Below, in pieces: positions 8,063 to 14,073 of a stretch of 43,770 nt of DNA. Under the pieces are notes generated by a model, which made no database searches, was not told the DNA's origin, and saw nothing but the letters and a program-made list of their open reading frames with translations. The position numbers were made by a program, and so were the translations under genes. Origin of the DNA: Alphaproteobacteria bacterium (GTDB lineage: Bacteria > Pseudomonadota > Alphaproteobacteria > Rhodospirillales > Magnetospirillaceae); contig JAJPHO010000014.1 in NCBI GenBank assembly GCA_021325215.1, positions 1 to 43,770 of the forward strand, given 5' to 3'. Each line of letters starts with the position of its first letter. Position 1 is the stretch's first letter.

Positions 8063-8968
8063 ATGCCCAAGCGCGTTTTGTCCGTCGATGGCGGCGGCAG
8101 CTATGGCCTTCTTCCCGCCCTCTGGCTGGCCGAAATCGAGAAGCGCACCGGCAAGCGCTGCGCCGATCTGTTCGATCTGATCGCCGGCACCAGCACCGGC
8201 GGGATCATCGCAAGCGGCCTATCCATCGGCTTGGCCGCCGCCAGCCTGGCGCTGCTCTACCACGACCACGGGTCCGAGATCTTCCGCGCGTCGCTCTGGA
8301 ACAAGGCGAGGGGCCTGGACGGTCTCTCGGGTCCGAAATACAGCGCCGCGACCCTGGAGCGCTATCTGGCGCAGGCGCTGGGCGACAAGACACTGTCCGA
8401 TGCCCAGACGCATCTGCTGGTGCCGACGACCCGGTGCGACAAGGAGGGTGGCCCGTTCTGGTTCAAGAGTTGGGAAGGTCCGAACTTCCTGCTCCGCGAC
8501 GTCGCCCGCGCCACCAGCGCCGCGCCGGTCTATTTCCCGCCGGCGGTAATCTCGCCGGTCGACGGCGAGCCCATGGTCTGTGTCGATGGCGGCATCCATG
8601 CGAACAGCCCTGAGGACTTCGCTGCTCTGCAGGCCTCCAAGCTCTGGCCCGGCGAGGAGATCATCGTCGTCTCGCTCGGCACCGGCTATGAGCCCGTCGA
8701 TGTCGAGGCCAAGGCGGATTGGGGCGCTGCCGATTGGGTGATGGGCGGTCTGCTCGACCTGGTGATGATCTGCTCCGAAATCAACGCGGCCACGCGCGGG
8801 CAGATGATCGACTATCGTCGCGCCCGGCTGGACGTCGAGATCGGCGGGAACATGGACGATGCCAGCGCCGCCAACATCTCGGCCATGACCAAGGCGGCGC
8901 AGAAGGTGATTGCCGGGGCGGATTTCGCCGCGATGTTGGACCTGCTGGCGGACAAGGTGTCGGCATGA
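8063..8968 (+). CDS. Patatin-like phospholipase
   Basis: A 301-residue patatin-fold serine lipase/phospholipase that would cleave acyl chains from membrane phospholipids. The start is set at ATG 8063, preceded by GAGG six bases upstream; a GTG at 8033 overlapping the previous gene would add 10 residues. The oxyanion loop is at residues 9-15 (DGGGSYG, with Tyr in place of the common Arg). The nucleophile elbow GTSTGG places Ser44, and the partner Asp175 lies in VDGGIHANSP. It closes the lysis block of the prophage and is co-directional with it. CBASS effectors (CapV) share this fold, but there is no CD-NTase here, so lysis, host-membrane remodelling or superinfection exclusion are all possible. 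Confidence 0.85.
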   Translation: MPKRVLSVDGGGSYGLLPALWLAEIEKRTGKRCADLFDLIAGTSTGGIIASGLSIGLAAASLALLYHDHGSEIFRASLWNKARGLDGLSGPKYSAATLERYLAQALGDKTLSDAQTHLLVPTTRCDKEGGPFWFKSWEGPNFLLRDVARATSAAPVYFPPAVISPVDGEPMVCVDGGIHANSPEDFAALQASKLWPGEEIIVVSLGTGYEPVDVEAKADWGAADWVMGGLLDLVMICSEINAATRGQMIDYRRARLDVEIGGNMDDASAANISAMTKAAQKVIAGADFAAMLDLLADKVSA

Positions 8969-9417
8969 CCGATTACATCTGCACATGGTGGGATCGCACC
9001 GAGAGAATGACGCCGTTCATCGACGGCATCAGCAGTCCCATTTTCAGGAATCGCGACACGGGAGAAGAGAGGTCGAGCCAAGAGCTTCCGATCGGCGCGC
9101 TTTACGTCATTGATCGGTCTTTTGGCGGAAAAAGCGCGCCTCGCGGGCGGGATGAATATCCGAAATGTGGCGCCGATGGTCTGGCCATAGCCTGCAAGCT
9201 ACCGAGCGGCCATCACTGGTATATCGACGGAACCGCATCCAACTGCACGAAGCGCGAGGATGCGGCGCATCGCTGCTGGATTCGTCATGGCACGGTCGGA
9301 GATCTGCTGACCGTCGACAAGGCGGGCAACACCTGCGATGCGGGCGGAGGCTCGATAATCGACGGCGCCGGCGGCTGGCACGGATTTTTGCGCGCCGGCA
9401 AGCTGGTGGAGTGCTGA
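8965..9417 (+). CDS. Phage protein of unknown function, Cys/Trp-rich
   Basis: A 150-residue protein starting at the ATGA overlap with the patatin gene. No signal peptide or membrane segment. Conserved-looking features are TWWDRTERMTPFIDG at the start, DGTASNCTKREDAAHRCW in the middle and GNTCDAGGGSIIDGAGGWHG near the end: five cysteines and many Gly/Trp. The sequence reads as a compact metal- or disulfide-stabilised domain. I do not recognise a family. Confidence 0.55.
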   Translation: MTDYICTWWDRTERMTPFIDGISSPIFRNRDTGEERSSQELPIGALYVIDRSFGGKSAPRGRDEYPKCGADGLAIACKLPSGHHWYIDGTASNCTKREDAAHRCWIRHGTVGDLLTVDKAGNTCDAGGGSIIDGAGGWHGFLRAGKLVEC

Positions 9418-9419
9418 CC

Positions 9420-9800
9420 ATGCGCCCCGTCAAGCAGGATCGCCTGTTCTCGCCGGAGGGGATCGGCAATGGCAATTGCCTCGCCGCCTGCATGGCTTCG
9501 CTCCTAGAAATCCCGCTATGGATGGTCCCGCCCTTCGATCAGATGTTCGGCCGGCGTGATTGGTATGGCCGACAAGATGAGTGGCTGGAGCGCATGTTCC
9601 AGCTCGAATTCTGCCGCGAGGACGGGCACCCGGTCGACAAGCTGCCTGAGTTCTATATCGCCGTCGGCCGCAGCAGCCGCGGAGTCCTGCACGCGGTCAT
9701 TTATTCCAGCGGCGCCCTGGTGCACGATCCGCACCCGTCGAACGAGGGCATCATCTCGGTGGAGAGCGTCGAATGGCTGGAGCCGATCAAGAAGGCCTGA
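9420..9800 (+). CDS. Putative papain-fold small phage protein
   Basis: A 126-residue protein starting at ATG 9420, two bases after the previous stop. Cys20 sits at the start of a helix (GNGNCLAACMASLLEI), His91 in a strand (SSRGVLHAVIYSSG) and Asp103 just after it (LVHDPHPSN). This Cys...His...Asp order and spacing matches papain-like/C39-type folds, including the tight 'HAVIY..G.LVHDPHPS' hairpin. It may be a cysteine peptidase, an amidase or a non-enzymatic relative. No signal peptide. It follows the patatin in the same block, so it may belong to lysis or to a host-takeover set. Confidence 0.5.
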   Translation: MRPVKQDRLFSPEGIGNGNCLAACMASLLEIPLWMVPPFDQMFGRRDWYGRQDEWLERMFQLEFCREDGHPVDKLPEFYIAVGRSSRGVLHAVIYSSGALVHDPHPSNEGIISVESVEWLEPIKKA

Positions 9801-9802
9801 TC

Positions 9803-10006
9803 ATGCCGTTCGCGTGGCTCCGCTTTCAGCAGACCCTGGCGCTCGCCGCCTTCGTCGCCGGCTGCACCGTCGCCGAAATGCAGCTGCGCCTGATCGGTGC
9901 CGCCATCAGCCCGGCCGCGTCGATCCGCGCGCCCCGAATCCGCCTTGTTTCCAACCTGCATGGGATTGAGATAGATCCCGATTTCGTGAAGGATGCCAAG
10001 TCATGA
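9803..10006 (+). CDS. Small phage protein, unknown function
   Basis: A 67-residue protein; ATG at 9803 is used because an upstream in-frame ATG lies inside the preceding gene. The N-terminus is hydrophobic (LRFQQTLALAAFVAGCTVA), which could be a membrane anchor or lipoprotein-like segment, followed by LIGAAISPAASIRAPRIRLVS. The stop overlaps the following gene (ATGA). No family recognised. Confidence 0.35.
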   Translation: MPFAWLRFQQTLALAAFVAGCTVAEMQLRLIGAAISPAASIRAPRIRLVSNLHGIEIDPDFVKDAKS

Positions 10007-10338
10007 AGACCATCCGCATTTTCTGCGCGCTGCTGCTCGGCGGCGCGCTGGGGTATGTTGCCCACGCCGACGACTATCATCATCCGCCGACCGAGGGAGA
10101 GGTATCCGCCATCTGCTACGGCGGCGCTTTTACGAAAGCTGACCGGGAAACGGTCATGCCGCCGCCGCTGTCGTCACTCTCGGAGAAGAGCCGCTCCATC
10201 TGCGATTTCTATAAGGCGGCTGCCGAGGAGAAGGGTCGCCAGAAAGATGAGCGGCGCCGTCAGGAAGCTGACCGCGCGCTGGCGAAATCGATCGCGGCTT
10301 ACAACCAAGCGCTTCTCGAATCGGAGGGGCCGAAATGA
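10003..10338 (+). CDS. Small secreted phage protein, unknown function
   Basis: A 111-residue protein starting at the ATGA overlap. Residues 1-22 form a signal peptide (MKTIRIFCALLLGGALGYVAHA). Two cysteines in the mature part (SAICYGG, RSICDFY) could form a disulfide. The C-terminal half is a charged helix (AAAEEKGRQKDERRRQEADR). It overlaps the following secreted nuclease gene by 4 bases, so it may be a partner or immunity-type protein for it. Confidence 0.5.
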   Translation: MKTIRIFCALLLGGALGYVAHADDYHHPPTEGEVSAICYGGAFTKADRETVMPPPLSSLSEKSRSICDFYKAAAEEKGRQKDERRRQEADRALAKSIAAYNQALLESEGPK

Positions 10339-10805
10339 AGATCCTCACCTTCATTGCCGCGGCGCTGCTGGCCGGCGTCGCCCATGCCGGCGATCTGCCC
10401 GATCCGACGCTCACGCCGGGCGCCACCAATCCCGAGCTGACGGCGGAAAAGCTGTGCGCCGCCGGCTTTACCACTAAGGACTACCGCGCCACCACGCAGG
10501 CGACCAAGAACGCGGTCTATCGGGAATATGGAATGGCCGGCCCGAACCAGGGCTATTGCGTCGGCGACGGTGGTTGCGAGATCGACCACTTGATCAGCCT
10601 GGAAATCGGGGGCGCCGACGTGAAGGAGAACCTTTGGCCGCAGCCGTACTTCACCCAACCCTGGAACGCGCATCTCAAGGACAAGCTGGAGAACACCCTG
10701 CACCGGCTGGTGTGCGCCGGAACCCTGACGCTCGACCAGGCGCAGACCGCGATCCGGACCAACTGGATCGAGGCCTATAAGCAGTATGTCGGATCTCCGC
10801 CCTGA
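10335..10805 (+). CDS. Secreted HNH-like nuclease
   Basis: A 156-residue protein with a signal peptide (residues 1-18, MKILTFIAAALLAGVAHA), so it should act in the periplasm or outside. The central motif EIDHLISLEIGG (Asp84-His85) followed by ADVKENLWPQPY (Asn99) is a beta-beta-alpha-metal (HNH-type) core; WNAHLKDKLENTLHRLVC supplies the following helix and candidate metal ligands. Proteins of this layout are common in phages and proteobacteria and are often annotated as HNH-like. It is the last gene before a strong terminator, closing the operon. The DNase activity is inferred from the motif. Confidence 0.65.
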   Translation: MKILTFIAAALLAGVAHAGDLPDPTLTPGATNPELTAEKLCAAGFTTKDYRATTQATKNAVYREYGMAGPNQGYCVGDGGCEIDHLISLEIGGADVKENLWPQPYFTQPWNAHLKDKLENTLHRLVCAGTLTLDQAQTAIRTNWIEAYKQYVGSPP

Positions 10806-10839
10806 TGTGGTAGGGTGACCCCGACAACTGAGGCAAGAT

Positions 10840-10872
10840 AGCCCTCGACCTTAGCTGGTCGGGGGCTTTTTG
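10840..10872 (+). terminator. Intrinsic terminator after the phage late operon
   Basis: An 11-bp stem with one G-U pair (AGCCCTCGACC at 10840-10850 and GGTCGGGGGCT at 10857-10867, loop TTAGCT) followed by a short T run. It ends the rightward block and separates it from the leftward small genes. Confidence 0.8.
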
Positions 10873-10887
10873 CGTTTCTGGGATTGC

Positions 10888-11115
10888 CTATGCCTTGGGC
10901 GGAACTTCACCCCTAGCCCATTCATCGTTTGGAAATGTCATCGATCCGTCGGGGTGGAAGGCGTAAATCTGCGCGATTTCTTTGATCATCGCATGCTCGC
11001 CGCCGCAATGGCTGCAATAGACCACTGCGCCATAGGCGACCGCTGGATCGACATCCATATCTGCGCCGGTCTTTGGGCAGTCGAATTCGACGACATATTC
11101 GACGGCGTCAGCCAT
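10888..11115 (-). CDS. Small zinc-ribbon phage protein
   Basis: A 75-residue protein starting at ATG (11115). One cysteine in CPKTG and CSHCGG later in the chain give three cysteines with an HAM-type region, so a zinc ribbon is possible, though the four-ligand pattern is not complete by eye. It is the distal gene of a three-gene leftward run starting at 11678. Start choice: longer upstream starts overlap the previous gene. Function unknown. Confidence 0.45.
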   Translation of the reverse strand: MADAVEYVVEFDCPKTGADMDVDPAVAYGAVVYCSHCGGEHAMIKEIAQIYAFHPDGSMTFPNDEWARGEVPPKA

Positions 11116-11131
11116 GGCGCAGAGGCCTCCT

Positions 11132-11404
11132 TTAAGCGTCAGCGCCTTCAGAGACATAGCTCTGATGGCAATGAGGGCAGGTATAGCGCATGTCGCCATA
11201 CACCTCGTTGATCTCCACGCCGGTGGCATCAGGATGGTTCCAATCCCATTGCCAGCCGCCGCCGGGCGCTGGATTTTTCTCGGTGCAGATCGGGAAAACC
11301 GGATCGCTCAATTGGGCCCCCTTCGGGTTATTCAGAACGCGCCACACGGGCGCGGAAAGAGCGGGGCAGAAGTCCGACGCTGCGGGTGCGACCATCCTGC
11401 GCAT
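11132..11404 (-). CDS. Small zinc-finger-like phage protein (start uncertain)
   Basis: A 90-residue frame. The C-terminal end has YTCPHCHQSYVS, a CxxC zinc-binding motif, and a Trp-rich middle (GGGWQWDWNHPDATG). The ATG at 11404 would overlap the upstream gene by 77 bases; a GTG near 11350 (start of VWRVLNNPKG) would shorten the overlap. Which start is used is not clear. It lies 16 bases before the 75-residue protein in the same leftward run. Function unknown. Confidence 0.4.
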   Translation of the reverse strand: MRRMVAPAASDFCPALSAPVWRVLNNPKGAQLSDPVFPICTEKNPAPGGGWQWDWNHPDATGVEINEVYGDMRYTCPHCHQSYVSEGADA

Positions 11405-11678
11405 TCCAGAACTGCCGCGCCTTGCTGATGGCCTGAGCGGCGCTCTTGGCGAATTCGACCGTTTCGGTATCCTCGCCGCCCTGGGTCATCGTGACCACAT
11501 AATCGCGATACTCGCGCTTGGCGACCATCTTGGCTGGCTTCGCCGGGGCGGTGCGCAGGCCCAGGGCGATCTCCACTTCTTCAAGGCTGCCAATCGTCTC
11601 AGGCTTATCGTAGCCATGGGCGAAGGCATAAAACTTGCCGCTGTTCAGGGTGCCGATGCGCGGATCAAGATGGTTCAT
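11328..11678 (-). CDS. Phage protein of unknown function, first gene of the leftward run
   Basis: A 116-residue protein. ATG at 11678 is preceded by AAGGAGG at good spacing, so the longer upstream frame is rejected. It has a central basic segment (PAKPAKMVAKREYRDYVVTMTQGG) and a helix with FAKSAAQAISKARQFW, plus a basic C-terminal end (RSFRARVARSE). The gene is divergent from the small HTH gene at 11832 and shares its control region. No family recognised. Confidence 0.5.
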   Translation of the reverse strand: MNHLDPRIGTLNSGKFYAFAHGYDKPETIGSLEEVEIALGLRTAPAKPAKMVAKREYRDYVVTMTQGGEDTETVEFAKSAAQAISKARQFWNAQDGRTRSVGLLPRSFRARVARSE

Positions 11679-11753
11679 CGGTGCCTCCTTTGGTCTGCGG
11701 CACGCTGGCCGCTTCAATTCCACGACCACAACGCTAATCCATAATTTCTGGAA

Positions 11754-11823
11754 CGTCAATTTAAATTTGACGATTTAGGTTGATTGAGTTTGGCAATTGT
11801 GCGATATGTTAATTCCCATATCG
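11754..11823. promoter_or_regulatory. Divergent control region with two inverted repeats
   Basis: Between the divergent genes starting at 11678 (leftward) and 11832 (rightward) lies an AT-rich tract. It holds a 19-bp imperfect palindrome at 11754-11772 (CGTCAATTTAAATTTGACG) and an inverted repeat of CGATATG (11802-11808) and CATATCG (11817-11823) with an 8-bp spacer. These look like two operators of a phage-type switch. The small HTH protein next door could bind them. The exact promoters are not resolved by eye. Confidence 0.5.
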
Positions 11824-11831
11824 TTCAGCGC

Positions 11832-12035
11832 ATGAAGGATCTGATGCAGGAAATCCAGGCCATCGAGCAGCGCGCGGCACGCCTCAAGCTGCCGATGTCG
11901 TTCATTTGCTACTGGGCTGGCGTTCCGCAGGCGACATGGAGCCGGTGGAAGAAGGGGCTTTTCGGGCCGACCAAGAAGAATTGGGACGCCATCACCGATG
12001 CCGTCGCGGATCTTGAGCGCCGGCTGAAGCGGTGA
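11832..12035 (+). CDS. Small HTH (Cro/XRE-like) regulator
   Basis: A 67-residue protein; ATG at 11832 is used, since a longer frame starts at a TTG inside the divergent control region. A helix-turn-helix is readable: LKLPMSFICYWAGVPQATWS then RWKKGLFG, with the recognition helix near residues 28-38. The following DAITDAVADLERRL is a short dimer helix. Proteins of this size commonly repress or activate phage genes. It is divergent from the leftward run and has palindromes upstream, so autoregulation of a phage switch is inferred. Confidence 0.6.
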   Translation: MKDLMQEIQAIEQRAARLKLPMSFICYWAGVPQATWSRWKKGLFGPTKKNWDAITDAVADLERRLKR

Positions 12036-12100
12036 CGCTTTCGCCGGGCAGTAGAAACGCCGTATCATAGCCATATCAAAATGTCGGGGCTTAACGGCAC

Positions 12101-12739
12101 ATGGAAAAGAGCTTTGTTGGCTGGTTCACCGTCACGCGGCACGGTTCTGATCGCGCCCGATGGCTGGAGATGCTGGGAAAAGCTGGCGTCGAGGTCCGCG
12201 ACGAGGATTCGCCGGTTTGGAGTGACATAGCGCCACGCAAGCCGAGAAACGACAGCGTGACTTTTGATCAGTTCCCGATGCTGCCGAGGGCGATAGCTGG
12301 GCTCCGGGTTCTGAAGGCGACGGGTTTCGAGCCGGTGCTGGTGGTGCCGAACTTCGCCCACTTCGCCGCACCGGATATCTGGCGCGAGGTGTGGCGGCGG
12401 ATCGAGGATATCGGAGCGGGCTTTGTCCTGTGCGCCGAGACCGTGACCGAGGTTCGAGATATGGACGCCGGCCTGGTGCTGATGAAAGCGCGGCGCGGTC
12501 GGACGATGAGCGAAAAGAAGGCGGCGGCGCGGCTAGCGACCGGGCGACCGACGATCAGGATGGCGCCGGGCAAGAAGGCCGAACGACGATGCGCTGTGGC
12601 TGGCGAGGCATTGGGAAAGACCGATACTGGTTACCGGGCTGCATCGGTGGCGCTGTTTACGGCAATTTGGCCGGCTGCACGTGCCGGGATGATGTTGATG
12701 AGCGGGACGTGCGAATTGACCGACTTGAGCGTGAAGTGA
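12101..12739 (+). CDS. Phage protein, possibly recombinase- or regulator-related
   Basis: A 212-residue frame starting at ATG 12101 with no clear Shine-Dalgarno. The N-terminus (MEKSFVGWFTVTRHGSDRA) has the beta-strand opening of small serine-recombinase-like domains, but the catalytic Ser and the arginine pattern are not clear, so I do not call it a resolvase. A central helical part (IAGLRVLKATGFEPVLVVPNFAHF) follows, then basic tail segments. The last 50 residues overlap another small open frame (12589-12774) that reads as a real gene, so the true C-terminus may differ. Function unknown. Confidence 0.4.
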   Translation: MEKSFVGWFTVTRHGSDRARWLEMLGKAGVEVRDEDSPVWSDIAPRKPRNDSVTFDQFPMLPRAIAGLRVLKATGFEPVLVVPNFAHFAAPDIWREVWRRIEDIGAGFVLCAETVTEVRDMDAGLVLMKARRGRTMSEKKAAARLATGRPTIRMAPGKKAERRCAVAGEALGKTDTGYRAASVALFTAIWPAARAGMMLMSGTCELTDLSVK

Positions 12740-12774
12740 AATCCTTGCGCGCTCTGCTTGAAAACGCGAAATAA
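12589..12774 (+). CDS. Small Cys-rich phage protein with coiled coil
   Basis: A 61-residue frame starting with ATG (12589) that overlaps the gene above in another frame. It begins MRCGWRGIGKDRYWLPGC, continues with NLAGCTCRDD and ends in a heptad-like helix (RIDRLEREVKSLRALLENAK). Cys-Cys pairs followed by a coiled coil are typical of small phage proteins. The overlap with 12101-12739 is over 150 bases, which is unusual; one of the two ends may be wrong or a frameshift may be present. Confidence 0.45.
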   Translation: MRCGWRGIGKDRYWLPGCIGGAVYGNLAGCTCRDDVDERDVRIDRLEREVKSLRALLENAK

Positions 12775-12834
12775 GGGGAAGCCGCTGTAAATAGGCGTCT
12801 TGACCACCCGTCCCGCCATTCTCATATCGCCCTG

Positions 12835-13101
12835 ATGCTCCCCGACCTCTCCGACATCGATCCGCGCCATCTGAAGATCCGCTTGGCGGACGCCGGTAAC
12901 GCCCAGGGCATCCGGATATTCTGCCCCTGCGGCCATATCGGTCAGCTGGAGATTGTGCCGCTGATCAAGCGCTACGGCCCAGAGATCACCTTCAGCCATG
13001 TCGAGCGGATGGCGCGGTGCGAGAAGTGCGGCGGCAAGCACGGGCTGGACGCCAGGCCGATCTATACGGCGCGGATCGGGAGCGCGGGGTATAGCACCTG
13101 A
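12835..13101 (+). CDS. Small zinc-ribbon protein, unknown function
   Basis: An 88-residue protein starting at ATG 12835. Two CxxC-type pairs are visible: FCPCGHIGQL near the middle and ARCEKCGGKHG towards the end, so a zinc ribbon is likely. The N-terminal half is helical (DIDPRHLKIRLADAG). It is the last gene before the attachment-site region and has no signal peptide. Small zinc-ribbon proteins of this kind are common at the ends of prophages. Function unknown. Confidence 0.5.
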   Translation: MLPDLSDIDPRHLKIRLADAGNAQGIRIFCPCGHIGQLEIVPLIKRYGPEITFSHVERMARCEKCGGKHGLDARPIYTARIGSAGYST

Positions 13102-13118
13102 GGAGCTATGACGGCGTT

Positions 13119-13161
13119 TTGCCACCGGATTTGCCACCGGACCACGTAATTTTCGGTGGCA
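13119..13161 (+). repeat. Tandem and inverted 11-mers, probable integrase arm-type sites
   Basis: TTGCCACCGGA occurs twice in tandem (13119-13129 and 13131-13141), and an inverted near copy (CGGTGGCA) lies at 13154-13161. They sit about 100 bases from the tRNA junction, where tyrosine-recombinase arm sites are expected. Role inferred from position and repeat order. Confidence 0.5.
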
Positions 13162-13256
13162 TTCCTCGGTACGGGGCGGGATGGAAGGCGCTATAAACCG
13201 AGATAGTCAGCCACTTATAGGTACGCGGAATTACTATCCGGGACGAGCGGGAGAAA

Positions 13257-13296
13257 TTTTCAAGACCGCTGCCTTAAACCACTCGGCCACCCATCC
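13257..13296 (-). pseudogene. tRNA-Ser(UGA) 5' half, cut after the anticodon loop (prophage junction)
   Basis: On the minus strand the sequence begins GGATGGG (acceptor stem), then TG, a D-arm (GCCGAGTGGTTTAAGGC) and the anticodon stem and loop GCGGT-CTTGAAA with anticodon TGA at 13260-13262. It matches a tRNA-Ser until the base after the loop; the expected 3' arm of the stem (ACCGC) is replaced by ATTTC, and no variable arm, T-arm or acceptor 3' strand follows within 120 bases. This is the host side of a prophage crossover in the anticodon loop. The promoter is intact upstream. Where the 3' half lies is not visible. Confidence 0.75.
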
Positions 13297-13312
13297 AGCC
13301 TTGAGGGGCGCC

Positions 13313-13340
13313 TTTATAGCAGAACCGGTCGATCCGTCGA
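13313..13340 (-). promoter_or_regulatory. Promoter of the interrupted tRNA-Ser gene
   Basis: Minus-strand -35 TCGACG (13335-13340), 16-bp spacer and -10 TATAAA (13313-13318), about 17 bases before the tRNA 5' end. It remains on the chromosomal side of the junction, so it would transcribe into the prophage end. Confidence 0.5.
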
Positions 13341-13346
13341 GAGGCG

Positions 13347-13369
13347 AAGGGCGGCCGGACGCCGCCCTT
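13347..13369 (-). terminator. Hairpin downstream of the YceI-family gene
   Basis: A 9-bp perfect stem (AAGGGCGGC/GCCGCCCTT) with a 5-base loop, just past the stop of the yceI-like gene on the minus strand. No long T tract follows, so termination strength is uncertain. Confidence 0.5.
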
Positions 13370-13378
13370 CCAAAATTC

Positions 13379-13996
13379 TTACTGCTTCTCGAACGCGCCG
13401 TGCAGCGACAGGGTAACCTCGTCGCCGATCAGCGGGACGTACTTGGTCACGCCGAACTCGCTGCGCTTGACGGTGCCGGTGGCATCGAAGCCGACGGTGT
13501 ACTTCTTGTTCAGCGGGTTGGTGCCGGCGCCGACGAAGTGGGCGGTCAGGGTGACCGGCTTGGTCACGCCGTGCAGGGTCAGGTCGCCGGTGATGGTGGC
13601 GCTGTCGGGGCCGGTCGCGGTCACCTTGGTCGAGGTGAAGGTGATGGCCGGAAACTTGGCGGCGTCGAACCAATCGGCGCCGACCAGTTCCTCGTTCAGC
13701 TTGGCGACCGGGGTCGAGAAGGACGAGGTCGGAATGCTGACCGACAGCTTGCTGGCGGAATGGTCGCCGCCGGCCAGGGTCAGGGTGCCGGTGACGTTCG
13801 ACAGGCCGCCGGAGAAATTGGAAAGGCCCATATGCGACAGGGTGAAGCCGACCTGGCTGTGATTGGGATCGACAGCGAAGCTGCCGGCCTGGACTTCGGC
13901 CGGATTGGTGGTGGCCTGAGCGAAAGCGGGCAGGGAAGCGCCGGCCAGCAGCAAAGCGGCCGAGGCGGTCAGGATCAGTCTGTTGGCACGGAACAT
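13379..13996 (-). CDS. YceI-family periplasmic protein
   Basis: A 205-residue protein with a Sec signal peptide (MFRANRLILTASAALLLAG, cut near AFAQA). The mature part is the YceI lipocalin-like beta barrel: SFAVDPNHSQVGFTLSHMGLS at the first strands, ADWFDAAKFPAITFTSTKV and GDLTLHGVTKPVTLTAHF in the middle, and FGVTKYVPLIGDEVTLSLHG at the end. Family members bind polyisoprenoid-type lipids and respond to base or acid stress in several bacteria. It is divergent from an HxlR regulator 77 bases away, whose ribosome binding site overlaps this gene's -35 box, so regulation by it is likely. Confidence 0.9.
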   Translation of the reverse strand: MFRANRLILTASAALLLAGASLPAFAQATTNPAEVQAGSFAVDPNHSQVGFTLSHMGLSNFSGGLSNVTGTLTLAGGDHSASKLSVSIPTSSFSTPVAKLNEELVGADWFDAAKFPAITFTSTKVTATGPDSATITGDLTLHGVTKPVTLTAHFVGAGTNPLNKKYTVGFDATGTVKRSEFGVTKYVPLIGDEVTLSLHGAFEKQ

Positions 13997-14037
13997 ATTT
14001 CTATCTCCAAGTGGTGGTATCGCTTAGCGACTAGGGC

Positions 14038-14067
14038 TATGTAAGTAACCGTATGGCATCCTGACAA
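14038..14067 (-). promoter_or_regulatory. Promoter of the YceI-family gene, overlapping the HxlR start region
   Basis: Minus-strand -35 TTGTCA (14062-14067), 18-bp spacer and -10 TACATA (14038-14043). The -35 touches the ribosome binding site (AGGAGG, 14067-14072) of the divergent regulator gene. Confidence 0.55.
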
Positions 14068-14073
14068 GGAGGC

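Noticed and set aside
8033-8968. CBASS defence system suggested by the patatin fold
   Set aside because: No CD-NTase, ubiquitin-like or HORMA/TRIP13 genes lie nearby; the neighbours are phage lysis-type genes.
12101-12739. Serine resolvase
   Set aside because: The opening strand is suggestive, but the catalytic Ser and the arginine cluster cannot be identified.
13141-13300. Intron in the tRNA-Ser gene instead of a prophage junction
   Set aside because: Group I introns do occur in some alphaproteobacterial tRNA anticodon loops, but no 3' half (no TTCGAATCC T-arm) follows within 120 bases, and the left side is phage DNA.
13181-14044. Long rightward open frame across the yceI locus
   Set aside because: It is a shadow of the leftward YceI gene: Gly/Arg-rich, low-complexity codon pattern and no start context.
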